64,000 bases of DNA from Hormiphora californensis. Its lineage: Eukaryota > Ctenophora > Tentaculata > Cydippida > Pleurobrachiidae. A program made the translations under genes and the position numbers. Shown piece after piece: positions 11,271 through 33,760 of this stretch (its first letter is position 1; each line of letters starts with the position of its first letter). The stretch lies in NCBI GenBank assembly GCA_020137815.1, contig CM035356.1, forward strand, positions 6,940,880 to 7,004,879. Direction: 5' to 3'. The notes beneath the pieces are model-generated. The model was not told the DNA's origin and made no database searches. It saw only the letters and a list, made by a program, of their open reading frames with translations.

Positions 11271-12102
11271 AAGAGGTGATTATTATTCAAACAAGAATTA
11301 TTGCATTATGTATTCATAATGCTGTGTTTCCCTGCCCTACCGTTTCACATGTCAGTGACATTGTCACTGCCAACAGGATCAAGGCTTGGTCGTAATGTAA
11401 TGTGAGATGCATACGATCTAGCTGTCAGTATACTTCTCACATAGCTTAGAGTTAGCTAACTCCCAATCACATGACATGTTTTAATTCCTGTTTAATTCCA
11501 TGACACTTGCTAACCAGCTTTTGACATTCCAACTTAACTACTTATCTAACATCTCACACTCGACTCGCAAGATGAAAATGTGTATGTAACACGCGAAACG
11601 CGCAGCAGAGCATTTCATGTTTTGTTGAGTGGCGCGCGCACACACGTCCATCAAACTGTGTCAATAAGGTGTTTGATGAAGGAGTAGCTCGTCACTGTGC
11701 GCGCGGCTCTAGTTGCTACACCGTTGCCCTCGCAACGAAAGTGTGACCAAAAAATGTCCCTCTACCGATTAGTTAGTATACCAAAATGACGTTTTCGAAT
11801 TCTAACCCTGCTATGCCTTTTTACAAAGTAAAAAGGCATCCGGGTGAATGCCTTCGGCATTCACCCGGGCAGGGAAAAAATGTTGTCAACACACGTAATA
11901 ACAAAGTATCAATGGCACTAATAAGAAATGGCAGTAATACGTGAAAGTATTTTGCAAATGTGCTCCTTTATAAAACACTTCAGGACCTGGCAAAAGAGGA
12001 CCCGTGGTTTTTCTGTCGAAAGAATCGCTGTGGTTAATTTACCTGAGGGCTTACTAGTACTAACTAATAAGATTAATTAATTAATTAATTAATAAGACTT
12101 AC
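11271..12102. other. intergenic with dispersed palindromic repeat
   Basis: No gene seen. 11560-11890 is a diverged relative of 4730-5130: it shares GCGCGGCTCTAGTTGCTACA, the CTCGCAAC block and the GCATCCGGGTGAATGCC hairpin. A TTAA tract lies at 12073-12093. Confidence 0.5.
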
Positions 12103-13047
12103 TTCAAGGGTATCATAATCCCGATGCATGTATACAAACACTCGGCAGCGGGTCGTTGTAAGAGAGTAACAGGCGCCGTGACCTGAAATATAGTGGTCAG
12201 TGGAATGGGTCATAGACTAGATCGTGGTAAGGGCGCGATCACACCGAGATCTTCGAAAGAATTCTTTCGAAGCACCAAACCTAATCACACCAAATTGTTT
12301 CGTTTGGTTCTTGCGCGTGTATGTCTATTGCTATTTTTGTGACTCTGACGACAGTGAAACGCATACAATAGCCATCCGCGTGCAAGAACCAAACGAAACA
12401 ATTTGGTGTGATTGGGTTTGGTGCTTCGAAAGAATTCTTTCGAAGATCTCGGTGTGATCGCGCCCTGACTTACCCTAGATTGGTACGCTCATCATACAAT
12501 TTTCTAAACTACGTATGTACTTGTTAAAACCATTTTTTATTTGTCCGTGTTATAGGGTGCGGTGAAACAGGCTCGAGCAAGGCAGCTATACCTACCTTGA
12601 CTGTACCACATATAGCTGTCCCCATTAATGTTGGAAACAACATTGGGTGTTTTCAAGAAGCCACAATCAGTCATATCAATGTCCGCATAGGCCCCAATAT
12701 GACCTCCAGTTGAAGCGGCCCAGGGGGTCGTACCATGTCCTGGTGGGACACAAAGATGATCATACTGAATTAGGACATGTTTGGAAACCCAAATGCCTTT
12801 TGGTTTTCCAATTTGGCAAAAGAATACAATATACAAATGTTGGGATCATGTAAAGAACTCCCAGCTAATTCTTGCCCTATAGAAGTTGCTAGAGTTGCAG
12901 TTATTTACCAGTGTTTCCCGAGCATGTTCTGATACACCTCTTTGGTGGCATACCATCTTCACCCCAACCGTTATTTCCATCCAGTAGACGAAGTAGCTCA
13001 CTGCTGGCAGGTCCTAACAGGACAACGACACAAAATATAAAACGCAT
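12103..13047 (-). CDS. small secreted protein with a CGFxxTP motif, 3' end unresolved
   Basis: Exons on the minus strand: 13047-12909, 12739-12596, 12182-12103 (121 codons so far). The start gives a signal peptide, MRFIFCVVVLLGPASS, then a Cys-containing region (PPKRCIRTCSGNTG). The centre reads GGHIGAYADIDMTDCGFLKT then P, with SNINGDSYMW after it; the last exon ends RVFVYMHRDYDTLE. The pattern Asp-x-(Thr/Ser)-x-CGF-x-x-TP followed by Ser-x-x-Gly and Trp is one I associate with secreted, lectin-like invertebrate proteins of unassigned function, but I cannot name the family with certainty. Intron 2 holds an inverted-repeat element (12230-12466). No satisfactory last exon was found: the nearest acceptor, near 12050, gives two codons and a stop. 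It lies in the same orientation as the large mosaic gene and 0.9 kb downstream of it. Confidence 0.6.
12230..12466. mobile_element. inverted-repeat MITE inside an intron
   Basis: Arms of about 85 bp begin GGGCGCGATCACACCGAGAT and end with the complement. Each arm contains the internal palindrome CTTCGAAAGAATTCTTTCGA. Spacer is about 60 bp. No coding capacity. Confidence 0.8.
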
Positions 13048-13974
13048 AATGATATTTGGAGGTTTGTGAATCCAAGATTCTATCCGTTATAAATAATAAT
13101 ATGTAACGCGTTAGATATTATTAGTTTGTGCAATTGTCGCGTTAATAGTATCAAACTATCACAAATCAATAGGGGGTATCCGGTATACCCCCTACTGATA
13201 TGTGATATTAGTTTGATAATATTTTACATATATGTAAAATCCTGGATAACCCAGATAGCTCGGACAGCCCGGAAAGGTATTTTCAGGAAAGCTATTCCAG
13301 CAGTATATACGATTTTCATAGTTAGGAAAAAGACTTCGGTAGACCGCAGAATCTGTGTTCAGTAAACATGTTTATGTTATAGTTGCAAATATTCAATTAT
13401 TGACATTCTGCGGCATAATTTATAGATTTGCTGGAGATCATTCGGTAAACAAATTGTTCGATCCCGGCGCCGAATATTCAATTATCCAGGTCTGCTTTTT
13501 ATTTTATAGTGTCTAAGTGCGGGTGCATATTTATTCTAATGGAATGCCAGAGAATCCCCAGATCCCGAAATTCATGTATCGATCTCCAGTAAACTATTGG
13601 AAACTAAACAGTCAGGGGAGGGGCTGGCCAGCCCCTCCCCTGACTGGGAGGCTGGGTGGTTGGGGCTGGTGCGTTTCAGCGTTTGTGAGATCGATCTCAG
13701 TTGCGCACGCCGTCGATCTCGCCCAGGTGTCCATGTCACTAAGGTGTGCTGGCCCAGCTGGGCCGGGGGTTGGGGCTGAGGTGTGCTGGGGCGGGGGTTG
13801 GGGCCTGGGGGCTTTCAAAACCAGTATCAATGGACCTGGTGCTGCACACGCAGTTAGTAAAACACATTTCATACATTGAATAGCAGAAAATGAAAATATA
13901 TAAACTGTACAATGATGGATATATCTTCTGCTTCAAAGTCCGCAGATCAGTGAACACACTGTCGAGCTGACTTC
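13048..13974. other. gap between the small secreted gene and the mosaic gene
   Basis: No exon is supported. It contains a perfect 38-bp palindrome (13609-13646) and a G-rich tract (13745-13815). The open frames here are opposite-strand mirrors of low-complexity sequence. The 3' untranslated region of the mosaic gene should start at 13974 and run leftwards. Confidence 0.5.
13609..13646. repeat. perfect 38-bp palindrome
   Basis: CAGTCAGGGGAGGGGCTGG is followed immediately by its exact reverse complement, with no spacer. Confidence 0.85.
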
Positions 13975-25245
<11,271 letters not shown>

Positions 25246-26007
25246 ACCATTCAGTTTCTATATAATGTAAAGTTACGATAATGATTAATGGATGTAGAAA
25301 ATTAAATACAAATTAAATACAAATTAAATACAAATTATTAAGACGGACCAGGACAAGCAAACAGATTACAAAGACAAGCTAGTACAAATATAAGCCTCTC
25401 AGGGCACAAGCAAACTGCACGTCAGCGCTTTGTTGGTGGAGACTATTTGCTGCTAGCTATAATTTACAACTTAACGGCAAATTAGTACATCCCCTTTTGA
25501 AAAATAATAAACCAATAAATTTGAATTTGTTTGGTAATGAGTTCACATTTCCCTTCCGTATTCCTTCACTCCTCTTTCAGCAACATTAATTGCATTTAAT
25601 TGCATGTGTTTCTTGGATATCAACACCATCAGAAGACTTTTTGTGGGGATCACAAAGTACTGTGAGAGAGTTTGTGTGGACTGACCAGACAAGCCTTTAT
25701 AGATCTGCTACTTTTGCTATCGGGGAAAAGATATTTCAAACCAAACTTATAACATGAATGGTATGTCAAATATCTCGTTTCGTTCGGCCAAAAGATCCCT
25801 AAACGTAGCTTTAGACCACAGAGGGTGATTGAAAAAGGAGTTAGGGGTGGGCTGGTGGCATGTGGCTTAGAGGAGATGGATGGCTTGGAGGGGCGGGCTA
25901 AAAAGAACTAGGATGGGGTGGGTGGGAGGCTTGGGATGGACTGGAAAAAAGGAGGGTGGGTGGGTGGGAGGGTTGGGGTGGGCTGAAAAGAAGGAGGGGT
26001 GGGCCTG

Positions 26008-26070
26008 TCTGGCACCGCGACCCCATCTGAGCGCACTGAGAATCAAATGGGGTATGGCGCCGCCATACAG
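26008..26070. repeat. short dispersed repeat, copy 1
   Basis: The blocks GCGACCCCATCTGA and GGGGTATGGCGCCGCCATAC are shared with 48066-48128. Confidence 0.65.
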
Positions 26071-27032
26071 GGGTGGGCTAGGAGGGGTGGATTAGAAAAA
26101 AGAAGGTGGGGTGGGCTGAAGAGAAGGAGGGTTGGGCTGTCAGGGGAGGTCAGAGGGCAAAGGTGGCTGGAAGGGGCATATTGCTGAAAGGGGGCGGGCT
26201 GGGAAGGGGCATATATTATTTTCGAGTTTCGGTGGGGGATATATTTTCAGGTAGTGGCTACATTAACTACTATGCTCAATATGGCGATTGTACTCTTTAG
26301 CAAGGAGGCAAAGTGGAAGTGTAGGTCATTTTATAAGGGAGGGGAAGAGGGATAATATTTTAAGGGGGGATATATTGGAGGCGGACCTGAAGTACCTACA
26401 GACTCCAAGATGGAGAATCGCGTTAAGCCAGGGGAAAATGCTTATATTTGTCTCTGTTATAATAGGTGGCATAGTGGCATCCCCTCTTGAGTAAGAAGTA
26501 GGCTAGAAAGTGTAAGACCTACCAGCGCAGTAATAGGGAATGCTTCCAGGTTGATATATCATCATTTTTCCGTACCCACGGCCATATTTCCTCAAAGCAT
26601 TGGAAATCTACTTGTTACTAGTGGTTTTTACTTAGCTAGGTGTTATGTAATACGGGGTATGGGAACGAACTGAGGCTGCATCACTGCTCCTCCCCAACAT
26701 TGGTTTTGCGGTTTTCGCCCCTTCTTCTGGTCGGACCATAGACTGTACCCCAACGAGATCATGTTTTTTGCTCAAACCCTAATTTTATAGGGGTAATTAT
26801 TCCACGTCAGTGTTGGAAATCATAAATATGGACTAAATCTTGCTCACGAACAATTTCTTGGTGGCCACAGCTAATTTGTCTGGTGCTCGCCGCCGTAATT
26901 GAAAATCATGGTTGTTGCATTCCTCCCACAGTAGAGATTGGGACTTCATCATTCCTCCATACTAGTTGGGTTGCGGACTTATCATTCTCTCTCTTCGCTC
27001 TCGATTATCTTCTCTTTCTCTCCTACCTGTCC

Positions 27033-27063
<31 letters not shown>

Positions 27064-28600
27064 CTCTCTCCTGTCTTCGATGCTCGCTGGTTCGGAGCTT
27101 GTGATTAGATGTATTTGTACAAATACCAAAACGCCAGATGGTCACAGGCTGGGTTTTCAGGAGAGGGTGTTCGAGATCATTCTGTGTGTGGGATACATGG
27201 CGTGTGTTCTGTTTGATGTTTATGAAGGAACCCCCTGGATTTCCAAATCCACCCCATTTTGGGGGTGGATCTGGGTATTTTCTTGTGCTGCGATAAACCC
27301 TTTTTATGACTTAATCGTTCCTTATATAGGTTTCCGTCACCCCGCCCCAGACTATTATTCTTGAAACGCTCAACGCGCTGTTAAACTGTCACAATTACAG
27401 GCCCCAAAGAGTTCCGCCGAAACGCCTCATTATAGGGATCCCTCGAGGGTGTGTGATATGCAGTTCCGCTAAAGGCAATTATCGCTAGGAGTGTAGATTG
27501 TGTAGACTGTGTAGTAGAGAGAGAGATGACTTCCATAATCCATTGATCTACCTAGGCCTAGACCTCTAGAGGTAGGGGAGGGATATTACATTATCATTAT
27601 ATGGGTCTAGAACTAGAAGAAAGAGGAAGAGAGACAGGGAGAGATATAGAGAGTGATATGGAGAGATAGAGAGACAGAATGATGAGGGACGATGATCCCC
27701 TTTCTTTGTCTTCATTATACCCACAGCGTGTAGCTTTATACACACTGTTATTATACAGATCATTGCCAGAGTTGTTCTATGGTTCAGTTCCTTGACTCTT
27801 AGTAATCTCTATTGTGTTTTACATGAATCTGTTTGAGCTCTATATTGTGAACTTCACTGTCCAGCTATCCTCCACTGAATTATGTTGCTACCATGGTAAC
27901 ATATACAGCTTGAGTAACGAAATCATTTCCCTGCCTAGTAGCTGCGTTGCCCCTATTTTGTTCATTCGAACGCACGGACAAATGAACAAAGCAGCTGTGA
28001 GCTGGGTTTAAAAATCTAGGATTCTAAGCTGTAGGGTAACTCCGCGTAAGCTTATTCCACGGTTGTTTGGTAACGCATAATCTTAAATGCCCTTATTTTC
28101 CACCACCCCAATTGATGACACGAAAATCAATGATAGATAAGCTGGCATCACGTATCACAACTGCTTGAGAACTGCTTGCGAACTTGAGGGATCACGTCAC
28201 ATAGCTACATATAGATTCAGAGAGAGAAGATGCAAAAAAGAGAGAGATAAGACACAAATCCTTCGGTACGATCGCCCCAGTTCTATTAGTTGATTTAATT
28301 TCAAAAAGTGTGTTGATTGCAGTAGTTTGAGTTATTGAATTATCGCCGAATAACCATCCCACGGCTGCAAGATGCAATAGTTATTCATTATTCAATCATC
28401 TAATTATTGCTTAATTATCTAATTAGTAACTGAGTTACATAATGACACCATAAGTGAGGTCACATCTCGACCCATATGACGTAATATAATGTGTGACGTA
28501 ATACCTTGATCTGGAATCTTCATATTGTTGTGTGACCTTACACTATGGCCGTTAGAGTGTAAGAGGGGCTAAAGGTCATATCATATAACCTAGCTAAAGA

Positions 28601-28649
<49 letters not shown>

Positions 28650-28824
28650 TCTGCCCTCTCTCCCTTTCTTTCTCTCTGCCCACCCTCAAAGTCATAACTC
28701 ATTTTTCTTATTTTCAGTTGTGCCCCGTGTCCTGTGGCGGCTGATGCTATAAAACCCTGTGTTTATTTCACAAATTCAGCTTCATTTGCTTTGTTTAAAA
28801 ACTCTACAAACTTGTTTTAAAATA

Positions 28825-28917
28825 CAGTCAAAGCTCGGCTCTAGGGCAGGTTTTTGGGAAAAAAGTTTTTCCTTACCTTGTACCTAAATAAAGATCCGGT
28901 AAGTCGAGGTTTTACTG
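28825..28917. mobile_element. 93-bp pogo-like MITE remnant
   Basis: Preceded by TA, starts CAGTCAAAGCTCGG and ends AAGTCGAGGTTTTACTG. This is a different terminal subfamily from the CAGTCGGACCCCG elements. Confidence 0.5.
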
Positions 28918-29426
28918 TCATGTATTTTGTAGTGTTTATCATTGTTGTTTATGTGATGCAGGTTATTTAAAATAAGATTTAATATTAGCAGTATTTTTAT
29001 AATACATACATTAATTCTAAGGTCTGATTTTTTGAACTCGTGATCATCTCAAACTTGTGCGTGTGTGATATTTATTACAAATTGACGTTAACACGTTAAC
29101 ATGTGATGTGTGCGATGGGATGTGTGCGATATTGTGTGATACCCACTAGCTGACGGCTCAGTTTACTGACAGCCATGTGATAAACTACACTCATTGTCAT
29201 CATCACGTGACTGTATCTACCGTTGGGGGAGGGGGCTGTCTCTTATTCTATCCTCTGGCCGACCATCAAGATGCATCCTCCGCCTTCTTTTGATTTCCCT
29301 GTACCATGTTTCTCCCTGTTATACCGTGACTCAGATATGACACGTGGTATAACTAACCACGTGGTATTCTGTTCTGTGGATCTTCAGGAGTTTCCGGCCT
29401 ACAATACTAGCCTGACACCCTTGTCT

Positions 29427-29622
<196 letters not shown>

Positions 29623-30259
29623 CACTCTAGCTCTCCAGAACATTTTGCCCCGTAGTAGCCTGCATAATCTACACGCTTTTGTTTTGTTGGTACTTTCCGT
29701 GTAGCTCTCCCTAATTTTCCTGAAATGGATGTCAGGCCAATGCTCTAACAGGGACCCATTTTGGAAACGCCCTCCAAATCCCTAGTGTTCAGCTTTTAGA
29801 GCTCTAAAAAAGCCTCTAAATGAGACTGACTGCTGCGACCTAAAGTCCCTCTAAATCCATTCTTTGATGATCTGATATGCTTGCGAGTAACACGCAGAAT
29901 GTGTGTGGACAGAATGTACTTTCTGCATATTATTCAATATATAGGATCGTCCCGGCCCTCTTATAATTACTGCCATGTAGTTTCTAATGTATCATCCCCA
30001 TCTCTCTAGAGATCTCTGTTGCTGTATAGCTTCAAATTTAGTGTAGTTCCTCATGTACATCAACGGTAGCTTTCAACGTTTCTCATGTGTACTGTGTACA
30101 CTGAGGACCTTGTCTATGTATAGTCTTTGCCTCATTATTTGCACTGTTCAGTGTTCATCTCTATACCTTGTCTATGTGTAATTGTTTATTTCATTATTTG
30201 CACCGTTCATAATCTAAATTCGAAGCTAACCCCATGCATCCCCCCTATAAAGTAGCGCG

Positions 30260-31169
30260 ATGATAACGGTAACAAGGCTGTGTGTGGTGGTGTTCGCTCT
30301 CCTAATCCAGGCTGGAGCCGAATTATTCGGACGAAGACGCCAAACCGGAAGTAGAAGGAGGACAGGTGCCAGACCTGACACCAATGTGAAATATGGAATA
30401 TCAGACATCGGTATGAAATATTCATAGAATTCATTTAGCTGTGATATCGGTACGAAGTATTCATTTAGAACTCAAACTTAGAGTTAGAATTCATTTAGCT
30501 GCAGGCCCAAATGCAATTTCCCCGGCCCTCAGTTTTCTAACACAATTTAAACATTTCAGCGTTCTAACACACTTCCCCGATTTCAGTGTTCTAACACACT
30601 TCTCCAATTTCAGTGTTCTTACACACTTCTCCAATTTCAATGTTCTAACACACTCCCCCTCCCTCAGTTTTCTACGTTATCATTGGAGTCGGATCGTTGT
30701 TTGTTATCTGTCTCATTGCCTCCATCGTCTACTACTTCTGCGTGCGAAGAAAGAGGGATCAGGAGGCCAAGGAGAAGGCGAAGTACCGACCGGTGGGACG
30801 AGGTTATGATGGGAGAACAAAGGAGGAACGAGACAGAGAACTTGAGGTATAACTGACATTTTGAATTTCAGTCGTGCAAATACTGTTCTTTTTGGGTACA
30901 TGTTTATTTTCCTGATCCTTGAGGATCTATAGATGATCTATTACAATTATTATAGTAGCTTCCTACTCCCTCTAAAATAATACCCCCTCTATAATAATGA
31001 TACCTTGTGTAGCTCACACTGCATTTTATAGCATAAAATGAGCGCTTAGTGATGGCAGATCAAATAATACCTCTCTCTCCATCAGGAATATCTATCCAAA
31101 GTACAGATCGAGACGCACCTGCCCAACTACGATGATTTTGAAGTGAGGAAGGAGAATGAGAGGCTTTGA
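30260..31169 (+). CDS. small single-pass type I membrane protein
   Basis: Exons 30260-30410, 30668-30846 and 31086-31169 give 137 residues in frame. Residues 1-19 (MITVTRLCVVVFALLIQAG) are a signal peptide. The short luminal part is Arg-rich (FGRRRQTGSRRRTGARP) with dibasic sites that could be cleaved. One transmembrane helix spans about 52-76 (VIIGVGSLFVICLIASIVYY), followed by a CVRRKR stop-transfer and a charged cytosolic tail of about 58 residues, with YRPVGRGYDG and the acidic patch LPNYDDFEV. I do not recognise the family. The tail motifs YRPV and NYDDF could be sorting or SH2/PDZ-type ligands, but that is guesswork. An AATAAA signal lies at 31395-31400. Confidence 0.72.
30411..30667. 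repeat. intron built of repeated 3'-splice-site-like units
   Basis: Five units of about 29 bp, each TTCTAACACA + pyrimidine-rich + TTTCAG (about 30525-30667). The last CTCAG is the acceptor used by the second exon. Confidence 0.7.
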
Positions 31170-31477
31170 ACACAGGGAACGTTTGTTGAGTCAGGGCTGG
31201 GTACCTGCAGCAAGGAACGTTTTAATTGAGAGATTCCGTTTTTAGAGACGATCAGGAGGATGATATGGGACTGTTTTTACACGACACACATGCACATATT
31301 GTCTTTATTGAATGTTGGTTGGTAGAGAGAGAGGGGGGGTGGAGAGAAAGAATCAGACAAAATTCATCGTGTTTTTCCACAGTTATAATTGTTCAATAAA
31401 CAATGAGAATGTGATTATTTTAATCAGAATTAGACCTATTGTAGAGAGATAGAGATAGAGAGATGGAGAGAGAGATG

Positions 31478-31513
<36 letters not shown>

Positions 31514-32027
31514 TAGAGAAATGGAGAGAGAAGTGGAGAGAGAGTCCATGGGTTTATTAAAAATATATCTCCCATGGGTATGACGATTATTATGTTACAC
31601 ATAATTACATTCAGTTATAATTATTATCCACTGAGTATTCGATTATGTTCTAAATATCATGGTCCATTTCACATAAGCAGCTTGTTTAATAAATAACATA
31701 TTTCTTTTCCTACAGCCCTGCGTCACTCCCCTCGCGTCATTCCCCGTCCGGCCTTAGCATGTGATGAATCCAGAATCCAGAATTAGGATACATCGGGATC
31801 TGTATTTCTATTCTTATCTAACATCCTTATCTAACAATAACAATCACTGTTTGTAATAAAGTAAGGACCATTTTTTCCCAAATTCTCATTGGTAATGTTT
31901 TAGAAAAAATATTTCTCGCAGTTGAGCATTTCAAACCCGCAAATTGTCTCGCCATAAAATACTTGTTGAGTAGGCGTGCGGAGGTGCAGAGAGGACAGTT
32001 TTATATGAGACAATTGAGTATAAGGGA

Positions 32028-32463
32028 CTAGATCCAAAAACCAAACAAGTTTGGTGGATAGCCGGGGCCGCAGAAATTTATAAACATGCGAAAGTTTTGA
32101 TACATGAACTTTCGGGGCCTGGGGTGCTGTTAAATTCGCGTTTCCATGATTATAACCAGCAACATTTTCAAACTATACGCCAGGAAAACTATCGCAATGA
32201 TTGCAAGTTATCATTATTTTTGATTCCACATTAATCATACATACAGCTCCACACATATCACGTATAATATACTGCACACAGTAGGTCGTTTCAGAGTCTG
32301 TTTTACAGAATAATAGTGTGTTTTGAAAGAACGGCTGACTATCATGGAAACGCGAATTTAACAGCACCCCAGGCCCCGAAAGTTCATGTATCAAAACTTT
32401 CGCATGTTTATAAATTTCTGCGGCCCCGGCTATCCACCAAACTTGTTTGGTTTTTGGATCTAG
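32028..32463. mobile_element. inverted-repeat MITE, about 120-bp arms
   Basis: Starts ACTAGATCCAAAAACCAAAC and ends with the reverse complement. Both arms carry the GGCCCCGAAAGTTCATG block in opposite orientation. Confidence 0.8.
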
Positions 32464-32490
32464 TATCAGGCATTTTGTTATACTACTTAG

Positions 32491-33166
32491 CTGAGTATAT
32501 ACCCTGCTAACTTAAATAATGCGCCAGTTGCGAGAAGTCCCACTAGCGCGCTCTCGATAACCAGCCAGTCCAGCGGCAGATTATTTCCCACTGGCAGGTT
32601 ATTTATTTTTAACTCCTATGTTACATTCAAAGTGTGTGTAAATGATCAGTTCTTACTGAAATACAGAGGGAACACTGTTTGGAAGAGTTACACACTAAAT
32701 TGGAGAGAAAGAAACAACAAATTCCATCAATTACTCTCTCTTTATCTTCCCTTTTGTTTCACTATCTCAATTCCTCTGTGTTATGTCTGGCATGCCCCAT
32801 ATCTTGTTATTTCTTTCTCTCTCCTTAGTAACTGTTACCAAACAATGTACACTCAATTGAGAGATGTTTTTGACTGTTTCTCAGTTCTCTTTGTGTGTTT
32901 TGATTAGTGTTCTCTCTCTTGTTAGTGTGTAATACTTGTAACAAACAACTAAAGCAGGGTATATAACCTATAAACTCTTGCCACAGACGCGTTATAGGTT
33001 TAAACCCCTCCGCCTCTCCCTCGGCTACGCCTCGGGATCGTCGTCGTGATTTAAACCAGTTTATCCGCCAGTGGCGGATAAACTACAGCTACCTTCTCCC
33101 AGCGGCGCGCTGGGAGAAAGGTATCTGAAATAACGCGCCACTGGCAAGAGTTTATACCTCATTTAT
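32491..33166. mobile_element. about 660-bp non-autonomous element, copy 2
   Basis: Same order as 18627-19288: ACCCTGCTAACTTAAATAAT, then GCGCCAGT, a CT-rich middle, GCAGGGTATATAACC, and a palindromic GC-rich tail. Confidence 0.75.
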
Positions 33167-33419
33167 TAAACGTGGATTGGGGATTCACAAATCACGGACT
33201 TTTTCAATCGCAGATATCCAATCTCTAAAGCTATATTTGCGATTAGCTATATTTGCGATTAGCTATCCACGACTGGTAACTATCATATTACTCATTCGCG
33301 ATGAGTTGTCGTGGTTAGTTATCCGCGATTATTCTCTGATTTTGATACGGATAACGATCATGATCGATCACGGATAAGCATTGATAATCAAATATATCTG
33401 ATACAATCAGGTTCTAGAT

Positions 33420-33760
33420 GCTAATTCGCTCTTTTCTCGGTTTTTTTAAATCGTCTTATATTTAAGACAGTCATAACTCTAGATATGACTACCCATTATA
33501 ACTGAAAATGCGGCAGTAAACCTTATTTTATAAAATAAATCTGATTCAATGTTAATTTAGACTCTGAAATGCTTCTTTCTAGGCGTTTTTAAAATCGTCT
33601 TAAATTTAAGACAGTCATAAATCTAGATATGACTTCCAATTATATCTGAAAATACAGCAGTTGACCTACGTTGGCAAAAATATATGTGATAAAATCATGA
33701 TTTATAGTTTAATTTGCTCTTTTCTAGGTTTTTTTGAAAATCGTCTTAAATCTTAATACA
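33420..33760. repeat. three diverged tandem copies of a unit of about 140 bp
   Basis: Copies near 33420, 33565 and 33715 share GCTCTTTTCT, GGTTTTTTT, AAATCGTCTTA and AAGACAGTCATAA followed by CTAGATATGACT. Function unknown. Confidence 0.6.

Noticed and set aside
26966-27364. 132-residue open frame with a hydrophobic C-terminal half
   Set aside because: It begins in a CT microsatellite, and I find no partner exon or recognisable motif.
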